Shown here piece after piece: positions 32,703 to 38,138 of a stretch of 38,138 nt of DNA. The notes under the pieces were generated by a model. The model worked only from the letters and a program-made list of their open reading frames with translations, had not been told where the DNA came from and searched no databases. This DNA is from JANQGH01 sp039177555. Its GTDB lineage: Bacteria; Pseudomonadota; Alphaproteobacteria; DSM-16000; Inquilinaceae. Both the position numbers and the translations under genes were made by a program. The stretch lies in NCBI GenBank assembly GCA_039177555.1, contig JBCDFV010000043.1:1-38138 (forward strand). Reading direction: 5' to 3'. Positions within the stretch are counted from its first letter, which is position 1, and each line of letters begins with the position of its first letter.

Positions 32703-33707
32703 TCAGGAATCAGTTTTTGCACCTTGCGGTGAGGTTCTTGAGCGCGTCGGTTTTGCCTGCTCTCCTCCTGAATTGCTCTGCCTCTTTCCTTGGCGTCTAC
32801 CAGCCACTCCGGGATCTTGGTCTCGGGCCTCTCTGGTTTTTCCGCCATCTCCAGTCTCCTTCTTCGGGGTGCGATCCAACCTCTCTATGAAATGGGGCTG
32901 CTGCTCGGCGTAGACCACCCGACCTAGTGCCCGAACCAACTCCAGCAAGTCATCAGATGGCCTTTCCACCTTCTCAAAAAGCGCGCTTGCCTCGGTGCTG
33001 TCAATGATGAAATCATGGCTTGGGTATCCGGATACTAGCATTCCGACTGTGTCAAAATCGGCATTTCCGCCATGGCTTACAAGACGTTGGCCATACGCAG
33101 TTGCGACGTGAAGATCGCGCAAATCCCTCCCAAGATTCTCCGGACTTATCTGAGCGTAGACCGGAGCCATGACCCCGACAGCGACCGAAGAAGCTGTCTT
33201 GGCAGCCATTTCGTAGGTGATGCTGCCACCGCTACCGCTCTTGATTTTAAGGAGAACCTTCTCAAAAACCTCATAGCATTCTTGGGCCAGCCCCTCAAAA
33301 GCAGTGCGCACCGTGAGGCCGGATCGACGCCTGCCAATTTCATCCTCCTGAACCAATTGAACATCAAGTGGCCCAAGCTCGGACGGGCCAGTCATAACGA
33401 GGCGGCTGGCCCCTAGAGCAATCAATGTGCCGGCGCTTTTGCAATAGCTGGGAACGTAAAGGCTGAACTCTGTCGAGGTGCGCTGAAGCGTTCGTGCGAT
33501 CTTGTAAGCCGAGCCTGCCAGGCCGCCGTTGGTCGTCAAAATGAGAATCACGTTGTCTCGGAACGGCTGCTCTTCTGAGGGCTGCATGCTCTCTATCAGC
33601 CTGCCATAGCCGCCGTCATCGATCGGCCCACTGTAGACATGAATGCGCGAATTTGTCTCTGATGCGATCGCTGTTGCCATCGCTGTGATTTCTTCATCGA
33701 CGATCAT
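32703..33707 (-). CDS. SDH-type Clp-fold serine proteinase encoded in the prophage tail operon
   Basis: 334 residues. The fold of the serine dehydrogenase proteinase family (ClpP-like) is supported by the oxyanion-type TTNGGLAGSAYKIARTL (GG at 61-62), the catalytic S91 in SYCKSAGTLIALGA, and SELGPLDVQL (residues 109-118) with a conserved acidic residue, then a helical domain. Residues about 275-334 are a charged, low-complexity tail. No signal peptide; cytoplasmic. An excellent ribosome site (AGGAAGG) precedes the ATG. Base composition is more AT-rich than neighbours and it has its own terminators, so it is likely an inserted accessory gene expressed from the lysogen. No such gene belongs to a lambda tail operon. 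Confidence 0.82.
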   Translation of the reverse strand: MIVDEEITAMATAIASETNSRIHVYSGPIDDGGYGRLIESMQPSEEQPFRDNVILILTTNGGLAGSAYKIARTLQRTSTEFSLYVPSYCKSAGTLIALGASRLVMTGPSELGPLDVQLVQEDEIGRRRSGLTVRTAFEGLAQECYEVFEKVLLKIKSGSGGSITYEMAAKTASSVAVGVMAPVYAQISPENLGRDLRDLHVATAYGQRLVSHGGNADFDTVGMLVSGYPSHDFIIDSTEASALFEKVERPSDDLLELVRALGRVVYAEQQPHFIERLDRTPKKETGDGGKTREARDQDPGVAGRRQGKRQSNSGGEQAKPTRSRTSPQGAKTDS

Positions 33708-33753
33708 CGCTCAAACCTTCCTCGCCACGATGCAGACGACCATACACTCGATT

Positions 33754-34530
33754 CTAGTTATGAATCACAAAACCTCCGAGGTCATACCTCAAAAAATGCG
33801 TCACGAACTTGCGCCACCGCCCCATGGGCTCGCGCCGGCTGTAGCGGCCGGGCAGGTGATGCAGGATCAGGCTGTTGTCGAGCACGATGCCGCCATGGTG
33901 CGGCACGCCCGGCCGCCCACCGCCTGCGGGCAGCGACGCCAAGAAAACGTCCCCCGGCTTGGCCTCATGCGGCGCCACCGGTCGAAACCCGGCTTCTGCA
34001 AAACCCTGCCGGTAGAGGTCCCCGCCATCCGCCCACCAGTCATTGTCCCGCGCAAAATCCTTCAGCACGACGCCGCGTTCCTGCCGATACCAGTCGCGGA
34101 TCAGCGCGTAACAATCGCCCTTGCCGTCCGTGCCGCTTGGCCCGTGGCGAAACTGCCGGCCGATCAGCGGCGGCGGTTGGAGGCCGTCGCCCCAAGCCCA
34201 CGGGTCGCCAGCCACCTCGCCATCGGTCAACACGATCACCCAGGGCACGTTGCTGTCGATCTGCCCCTGGATGTCGGCGGCCGACGGTTCGGCGCTGCCG
34301 TTCACATGGGAATGCACCACCGCCTGGATCTCGCCGCGCCGTGCAGCCGCCACCCAAGCCTGAGGTGACATCCTGAACGCCGTTTCCGGCTCCGGATGCA
34401 GGTTGCGATAGGGCCGGTACACGCCGTCGACGATCAGGCCACAGGCCTCGTGCGGATAGCGCTCGATCGCATCTTCCCTGATGGCGGTCGCGACCGACGG
34501 CACCAGCATCATCGCCACCCTTTCTGACAT
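33754..34530 (-). CDS. K: Phage tail protein K: JAMM peptidase plus NlpC/P60 domain
   Basis: 258 residues. Residues 1-115 are a JAB/MPN metalloprotease domain: E28 (HEACGLIV), H73 and H75 (VVHSHVNG), S83 and D86 (SAAD), giving the full JAMM pattern HxHx7SxxD. Residues about 130-240 form an NlpC/P60 cell-wall hydrolase domain with C140 (GKGDCYALIRDWY) and H212 (HHGGIVLD). It processes tail components and/or opens the peptidoglycan on entry. The start ATG lies in a tandem 14-bp duplication. The order K then I is interrupted by the accessory genes downstream. Confidence 0.95.
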   Translation of the reverse strand: MSERVAMMLVPSVATAIREDAIERYPHEACGLIVDGVYRPYRNLHPEPETAFRMSPQAWVAAARRGEIQAVVHSHVNGSAEPSAADIQGQIDSNVPWVIVLTDGEVAGDPWAWGDGLQPPPLIGRQFRHGPSGTDGKGDCYALIRDWYRQERGVVLKDFARDNDWWADGGDLYRQGFAEAGFRPVAPHEAKPGDVFLASLPAGGGRPGVPHHGGIVLDNSLILHHLPGRYSRREPMGRWRKFVTHFLRYDLGGFVIHN

Positions 34531-34552
34531 CTGACTTCTGACATCTGACTTC
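34525..34552. repeat. Tandem 14-bp duplication over the gene K start codon
   Basis: TGACATCTGACTTC occurs twice in direct tandem (34525-34538 and 34539-34552). On the minus strand each copy has an ATG with the same upstream GAAGTCAG; the copies are 14 bp apart, so the upstream ATG is out of frame with gene K and would give an 11-residue peptide ending at ATGA. Confidence 0.75.
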
Positions 34553-34564
34553 CGGCCGAAGGCC

Positions 34565-35278
34565 TCACACCCGCGCCCGCGCCACGCCCGGAAAGCCTCG
34601 AAACGGCAGGATGGCGTTGGCGCCGAATCGTACCTTGCAACCCGTCGTCAACTGCTTGTTGCAGGTGTCCTGCGAGGCGTCGGCTGTCCAGTTGCCGAAC
34701 CGGTCGAAGCTGTTATTGCCGACATAGGGGCAGGTCGCCTGGCTGTAATCGAAGGTCCCTGTCGCCGGGTCGAAAACCCGATAGCGCTGATCGCACAGCC
34801 GCGTCACCTGCCGCCCCGGCACCAGGCGCCCTTCCTGGTCCATGGCGGCGGCCAACTCCCACTCGACATAGACCTTGTTCTGCGCCGATTTCCGCTCGAC
34901 GCGATAAACGTCCAGCGGCCAGTGCGCCGTCGGGTCGGCCCCCGGCTGCCCGTCCAGGAAGCGCGTCAGGGTCCGCAGCCGCGTGACCGTCGCGCCGACC
35001 AGGTCGTTGAACTGCTGCAACAGGCCCGCGATCACCAGATTGACGTTGGCAATGCGCAGGCGCGGCGTCGGCAGAGGCCCGCTGCCGGACCACTCGAACC
35101 CGTCCGCCTCGATCGGCGTCGGCGGGTAGGTGTCGCCGGCAAACACCACCGGCTGATCGTTCACCGTGCCACTGGTCCAGCGCAAAATGCCGGCACCGTG
35201 GCTGGTACCGTCCAGCGTCCACAGCTCGACCTTGGCGTCCAGCGCCGCGGCCTGTTGGGCTTCCGTGAGGGCTGACAT
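34565..35278 (-). CDS. L: Phage minor tail protein L (iron-sulfur type)
   Basis: 237 residues. The family pattern includes EAQQAAALDAKVELWTLDG, the Trp-rich DGFEWSGSGPLPTPRLRIAN and four cysteines, C162, C183, C206 and C214 (LCDQRYRVF, TCPYVGNNSFDRFGN, DTCNKQLTTGCKVRFG), the ligands expected for the 4Fe-4S cluster of lambda-type gpL. It works in assembly of the tail tip. The ribosome site is GGAG, six bases upstream. A terminator for the preceding accessory gene lies just upstream. Confidence 0.94.
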   Translation of the reverse strand: MSALTEAQQAAALDAKVELWTLDGTSHGAGILRWTSGTVNDQPVVFAGDTYPPTPIEADGFEWSGSGPLPTPRLRIANVNLVIAGLLQQFNDLVGATVTRLRTLTRFLDGQPGADPTAHWPLDVYRVERKSAQNKVYVEWELAAAMDQEGRLVPGRQVTRLCDQRYRVFDPATGTFDYSQATCPYVGNNSFDRFGNWTADASQDTCNKQLTTGCKVRFGANAILPFRGFPGVARARV

Positions 35279-35290
35279 TCATTCTCCGGG

Positions 35291-35315
35291 CAAAGAAAAA
35301 ACCCGCCAGGGCGGG
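35291..35315 (-). terminator. Rho-independent terminator upstream of gene L
   Basis: On the minus strand CCCGCC-CT-GGCGGG is followed by TTTTTTCTTTG, a strong intrinsic terminator. It ends the small gene at 35371-35589 and would block tail transcription into L unless read through or antiterminated. Confidence 0.85.
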
Positions 35316-35370
35316 GTGGGTGGCAGACGCCGCCGATGACATCTGTTCGCGACGATGGCGCGGGGACGGG

Positions 35371-35589
35371 CTATCGTGCGCGCCCTGGATTTGACGCTCC
35401 GGTCGCGATCGCCGCAACCTGGTCGCCGCTTGCGGTTGACTCGCCAAAGCCGGACGGGTCAGGTTCCTTCCTCGCGTCGACGAGATCGTCCAGGCGGGCC
35501 GTCATCTTGTTCACCTGCAGCGTAAGGCCGTGCAGGGCGTGAATGAGAAGATCCACCTTCGTCCGGGTCGGTTGCTTGTCCGCGCACAT
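35371..35589 (-). CDS. Small accessory protein with amphipathic helix
   Basis: 72 residues from the ATG at 35589, with a clear ribosome site (AAAGGA, 8 bases). Residues about 8-42 form a probable coiled coil (TKVDLLIHALHGLTLQVNKM, then TARLDDLVDARK), and the rest is Gly/Ser/Ala-rich. It is closed by its own terminator. It is divergent from the GrlR-like gene with only 33 bases between start codons. No family recognised. The longer upstream frame is antisense to the GrlR-like gene and was rejected. Confidence 0.58.
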   Translation of the reverse strand: MCADKQPTRTKVDLLIHALHGLTLQVNKMTARLDDLVDARKEPDPSGFGESTASGDQVAAIATGASNPGRAR

Positions 35590-35601
35590 CAGCAGGTCCT
35601 T

Positions 35602-35621
35602 TCGAGGTGGGTCGAGGTGGG
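35602..35621. repeat. Tandem 10-bp repeat in the start region of the GrlR-like gene
   Basis: TCGAGGTGGG is present twice in tandem; the second copy supplies the ribosome site (GAGG, five bases before the ATG at 35623) of the plus-strand gene. Confidence 0.7.
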
Positions 35622-35622
35622 T

Positions 35623-35958
35623 ATGAGCGCTCTCTACATCATGCGGTATCTGGGTGCGCACGACACGGGGTCCGGCACCGTCTACATCGGCAAAGGCAGA
35701 ATCGTCGGTGTTGATGAGACCGATGTTCGCTATCACGGCAGTTACGAAGTCGCCGACGGGCGGCTCAAAGGAACCGTCGCGTTGTCCACCCCTACCCCGG
35801 GCGCAACCTTGGTCACCGGCCATCTGCTGTCGCCCGACCAGTCGGTGACGATCGAGGTCGATTGGCCGGATAATTTCGAAAGCGCCGACGCCCTTTTCGT
35901 CAAGGTCGCCGGCGAGCCGGTTTCGGTCACGCTGGAGAAGGTCGGTGACACGCCTTGA
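35623..35958 (+). CDS. GrlR-like small beta-barrel protein on the opposite strand of the tail operon
   Basis: 111 residues from the ATG at 35623; a longer frame to 35530 overlaps the divergent small gene and lacks protein-like sequence. The pattern LYIMRYLGAHDTGSGTVYIG, GRIVGVDETDVRYHGSYEV, GRLKGTVALSTP and LVTGHLLSPDQSVTIEV fits GrlR-type proteins, eight-stranded lipocalin-like barrels first known as negative regulators of type III secretion but widespread with unknown roles. It is the only plus-strand gene in the prophage part, which marks it as a separate accessory unit. A G/C-rich hairpin follows without a T-run. Confidence 0.6.
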   Translation: MSALYIMRYLGAHDTGSGTVYIGKGRIVGVDETDVRYHGSYEVADGRLKGTVALSTPTPGATLVTGHLLSPDQSVTIEVDWPDNFESADALFVKVAGEPVSVTLEKVGDTP

Positions 35959-36120
35959 GCGCCGTCACCCCCGGGCCCGCCGACATCGCGTTCAGCGGCG
36001 AGGCCGGGGGTGCCTCAAATGCGTGGCCGCTTGTAGACGCGCGCGCCCACCTCACTCCCAAGACAGCGAATCCTTGTCGCTGGTCGCCTTAAGATCTCCG
36101 AGCTTGCGGTTCGTCCCCAA

Positions 36121-36540
36121 TCAATCAAACGGCGTGGAGGGCTGGCCGTCGAACACGCCCTGAAACGGAACCAGCTCGGGGACGAGTTCCACATAGACGA
36201 AGCTGAGAGTGCCGCGCGACGCCTCATCGGCGCTGATCTCGACAAACTCATCAGGCACGATGTCGGCGATGATGACCGGCTCTTGATCGACCGATGCCAA
36301 CACCGTGGTTTCCGCATAGCCCTCGCGAACGCAGGTGACCTCGATCTGGGGCGGCCCTTCGCCGATGGTGACGATCTCGGGCACCTCGATATCCTGAGCG
36401 ATGACGACGCCCTCGCGCGCAATCTCGCACGTGGCGCCCGATGGCACCGCAAAAACGCCGACCCGCTGTTCGTGACTAACACCCGGCGCGGCACAACTTG
36501 CAACCATCAACGCCGCCGCGGCAACGACTCCTGCCTTCAT
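36121..36540 (-). CDS. Phage-encoded lipoprotein with PEGA-like domain
   Basis: 139 residues. The lipobox VASC is in MKAGVVAAAALMVASCAAPG, so lipidation at C16 is expected. The mature part (VGVFAVPSGATCEIAREG, VTCVREGYAETTV) looks like a PEGA-type beta-sandwich of the kind seen in small conserved lipoproteins. It has its own strong promoter. It is not a tail gene; a surface role in the lysogen such as superinfection exclusion is possible (inference). Confidence 0.75.
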   Translation of the reverse strand: MKAGVVAAAALMVASCAAPGVSHEQRVGVFAVPSGATCEIAREGVVIAQDIEVPEIVTIGEGPPQIEVTCVREGYAETTVLASVDQEPVIIADIVPDEFVEISADEASRGTLSFVYVELVPELVPFQGVFDGQPSTPFD

Positions 36541-36568
36541 CCTGGCCCCCGTTCTCTTATGAGAAGGG

Positions 36569-36597
36569 ATATCAGATCAGGCGTGCCGCGAAGTCAA
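36569..36597 (-). promoter_or_regulatory. Sigma70-type promoter of the PEGA-like lipoprotein gene
   Basis: On the minus strand -35 TTGACT (36597-36592) and -10 TGATAT (36574-36569) are separated by exactly 17 bp. A start near 36562 would give a leader of about 22 bases before the ATG at 36540. This is the best-looking sigma70 promoter I found in the prophage part. Confidence 0.7.
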
Positions 36598-36660
36598 TGC
36601 GCGATCGTCGATTGTCGCCGCCCCTACCCCCGCACCGTGTCCAGCGCGAGGTTGCTGACC

Positions 36661-37227
36661 CTACGCACTCGGAACACTGCTCGGCGTCGACGGAAGCCTG
36701 ATCCGCGCGTTTTGAATGTCGGCCAGGAACTCCACGATGTTGTTCTGAACGGCCCGGCTTCCGGCCTGACGAGCCCGAACGAACCCATAGAATGCATCCG
36801 ATGCGGGCGACAGTCCCGTGGTCAGGATCTCGGCAACGTAAATGGTTGCTCCGGTGGCCCGATTGATCATCTCGTAGCGCGCGCCCGCTTCGCAGGTGAA
36901 GTCAATCCCGATCGGTGGGCAGTCCAACTCTCGGATCGTCACGATCAACGAAACGTTGTTCATCGAGCCGTCCATGAAGAGGTTGGAGCGTGCTATCGAA
37001 TCCTCAAACGCGCTTTCCCACAACTCGATCACGTCGGCCTCGGCGCCGGCCGCCTCGATCTCGCCCGTCCGATCGTCTGTGTCCGCGATGCTAACCGTTA
37101 GCGCCTGAAGCTGAGCATTGATGCGGTTCTGGGCCAAATCAACACTCGGCGGCGTGAAATCAAGAGGCGGAACGCTACATGCGCTCAGACCAAACACGAC
37201 CAATCCCAACGCCAACCACCGCTTCAT
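36661..37227 (-). CDS. Phage-encoded conserved lipoprotein
   Basis: 188 residues from the ATG at 37227, preceded by GGGGGA and followed at once by a lipoprotein signal (MKRWLALGLVVFGLSACS, lipobox LSAC); the longer frame lacks this. Mature sequence: PPLDFTPPSVDLAQNRINAQLQALTVSIAD, ARYEMINRATGATIYVAEI, then FVRARQAGSRAVQNNIVEFL. I recognise this as a conserved lipoprotein type found in other proteobacteria, but its function is unknown. It begins 54 bases after gene M; its expression signal is unclear. Not part of canonical tail operons. Confidence 0.76.
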   Translation of the reverse strand: MKRWLALGLVVFGLSACSVPPLDFTPPSVDLAQNRINAQLQALTVSIADTDDRTGEIEAAGAEADVIELWESAFEDSIARSNLFMDGSMNNVSLIVTIRELDCPPIGIDFTCEAGARYEMINRATGATIYVAEILTTGLSPASDAFYGFVRARQAGSRAVQNNIVEFLADIQNARIRLPSTPSSVPSA

Positions 37228-37280
37228 CGAATCCCCCGCTTTCGTTCTCCGGCAAGCTACCACGAGAAAGCGAAAAACGA

Positions 37281-37643
37281 TCAAGCCGCCACATCAAACG
37301 CTTGGCGAAACGTCGCCGTCACGGTGAACACATCGTCCCCGGCCTGCGGCCTGGGCGGCGACCATTCCGGGCAGCGGAACTGGCTCGCCGCCGCATCCCC
37401 CGGCGGCGTCCAGTCGAACAGTTCCGCCCCGCCCCGCGCGTCCAGAAAGCCGACGATCGCGTCCGCGTCCACCCGGCTCAAGGTCTGCCAGGTCAGGCGC
37501 CAGACGGTGCGCTTTGCGTTCAGCCCGTCCGGCTGCACCTGTTCATAGCCGTCGCCGAACGCGGCGGTCAGCAGCGCCACCTCATTGTCCGGTGCCGAGC
37601 CCACAGAGGGGTTCACCGGCGGCGAAAAGATCGGATTGGCCAT
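37281..37643 (-). CDS. M: Phage minor tail protein M
   Basis: 120 residues, the expected size for lambda-type gpM. The sequence PSVGSAPDNEVALLTAAFGDGYEQVQPDGLN and KRTVWRLTWQTLSRVDADAIVGFLDARGGAELFDWTPPG is typical of M-like minor tail proteins of the tail tip. The ribosome site (AGGGTG) lies in a repeated AACAGGGTGT that also ends the tape-measure gene. In lambda order L follows directly, but here about 2 kb of accessory genes intervene. Confidence 0.92.
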   Translation of the reverse strand: MANPIFSPPVNPSVGSAPDNEVALLTAAFGDGYEQVQPDGLNAKRTVWRLTWQTLSRVDADAIVGFLDARGGAELFDWTPPGDAAASQFRCPEWSPPRPQAGDDVFTVTATFRQAFDVAA

Positions 37644-37646
37644 AAT

Positions 37647-37673
37647 ACACCCTGTTGAACATCACACCCTGTT
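37647..37673. repeat. Direct repeat of a 10-bp ribosome-site segment
   Basis: ACACCCTGTT (minus strand AACAGGGTGT) occurs at 37647-37656 and 37664-37673. One copy is the 3' end of the tape-measure gene, the other supplies the ribosome site of gene M. Confidence 0.6.
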
Positions 37674-38138
37674 CAGCATGCCGCCGACGCGGCTTTGCTG
37701 CGCGATCTCGGCCTGCACGGCCGACCGCACCGCGGCACGCATCTGCCGCCCCACCGCGTCCGCCGCCGCCCCGTCCACACCGTTCTCGTTCACCGCCTTG
37801 GCGTCGATCGAGATGGTCTGATGGATGGCGACGCCGCCGCCGGCCCTGCCGCCGCCCAGACCGCCATTCGCCCGGTGGCGCGGGTCGTCCCGCGTCAGCA
37901 CCTCTTCGCCCCGCCGCAAGATCGCCGGCACCTCGTCCCCCGCCAGCCCGCCGAAATGATACCGCGCGGCGCCGAGCCACACGGTCGGCGAGAGACCCCG
38001 GCCAAGGCTCGCGCCATGGCTCACCAGCCCACCGCTGTGGAAACCCTTGCCAATCTTGGCCGTCTTGCCAACAGGCGTTCCGCCGAAAAGGCTGCCAATG
38101 CCGCCCAGGATGTCGTCGAACAGCCCGCCAACCCCACC
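37662..38138 (-). CDS. H: Phage tail tape-measure protein, C-terminal end
   Basis: About 158 C-terminal residues; the frame is open to the window edge, so most of the gene lies outside. The typical end is seen: GFHSGGLVSHGAS, then WLGAARYHFGGLAGDEVPAILRRGEEVLTRDDPRHRAN and a final helical part (QMRAAVRSAVQAEIAQQ). The tape-measure protein sets tail length and is ejected into the cell envelope. It is followed 18 bases later by gene M. Confidence 0.88.
   Translation of the reverse strand, partial: GGVGGLFDDILGGIGSLFGGTPVGKTAKIGKGFHSGGLVSHGASLGRGLSPTVWLGAARYHFGGLAGDEVPAILRRGEEVLTRDDPRHRANGGLGGGRAGGGVAIHQTISIDAKAVNENGVDGAAADAVGRQMRAAVRSAVQAEIAQQSRVGGMLNRV

Larger units (their letters stand above)
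21692..38138 (-). mobile_element. Partial lambda-like siphoviral prophage (tail and distal modules)
   Basis: Minus-strand genes follow the lambda tail order: tape measure, M, L, K, I, J, fibres, then small envelope proteins. Head, integrase, repressor and the right boundary are outside the window. The left limit is set by the last minus-strand phage-type gene; the attachment site was not located because the other end is missing. Accessory genes interrupt the tail operon between M and L and between K and I. Confidence 0.88.

Noticed and set aside
35966..36012. Nested GC-rich hairpin after the GrlR-like gene (CACCCCCGG/CCGGGGGTG)
   Set aside because: No T-run follows on either strand; it could slow transcription but is not a supported terminator.

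Overview
The window is high-GC DNA with tightly packed genes, frequent start/stop overlaps and mostly G/C-ending codons. The gene content (hydantoinase B, TRAP transporters, class III adenylate cyclase, CaiB-type CoA transferase, MaoC hydratase, DUF2834) fits an alphaproteobacterium, most likely Rhodospirillales-like; the genus cannot be read from the sequence. No rRNA, tRNA or CRISPR array was seen.

Positions 1-14.2 kb are ordinary chromosome with small transcription units. They hold the 3' end of a hydantoinase B/oxoprolinase gene with a cupin, a class III nucleotidyl cyclase, a TipA-like MerR regulator, a cyclic-nucleotide-binding protein followed by a relic of a secreted protein, and a membrane-anchored TPR protein. 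A thiopurine S-methyltransferase gene comes next. It has a textbook MerR-type promoter (19-bp spacer filled by a perfect inverted repeat) and faces a divergent MerR regulator. Then follow a FrnE-like DsbA protein, a DHA2-type MFS exporter, DUF2834, a secreted protein, a LysR/acyl-CoA dehydrogenase divergent pair, a secreted beta-rich protein and a CadD-like permease.

Positions 14.2-21.2 kb form one catabolic locus: a MaoC-type hydratase, a CitE-like lyase and a three-part TRAP transporter on the minus strand, and divergently a family III CoA transferase with a HutC-type GntR regulator. CoA transferase plus hydratase plus CitE lyase is the logic of itaconate/mesaconate breakdown via citramalyl-CoA to acetyl-CoA and pyruvate. 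The TRAP system would import the acid and the GntR protein would sense it. Nested inverted repeats between the two operons are the likely operator.

From about 21.7 kb to the right edge lies part of a lambda-like siphoviral prophage, read on the minus strand in the order tape measure (H) - M - L - K - I - J - fibres and distal tail proteins - holin-like and small envelope proteins. Its left limit is near 21.65 kb; integrase, head genes and the other end are outside the window. Accessory genes interrupt the tail operon at two points. Between M and L are two lipoproteins (one with a strong sigma70-type promoter), a GrlR-like protein on the opposite strand and a small protein with its own terminator. 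Between K and I are an SDH-type Clp-fold serine protease with its own terminator and a 65-aa protein coupled to gene I. A 243-bp palindromic, MITE-like element sits between the last fibre gene and the holin. These insertions are the most unusual content of the window.
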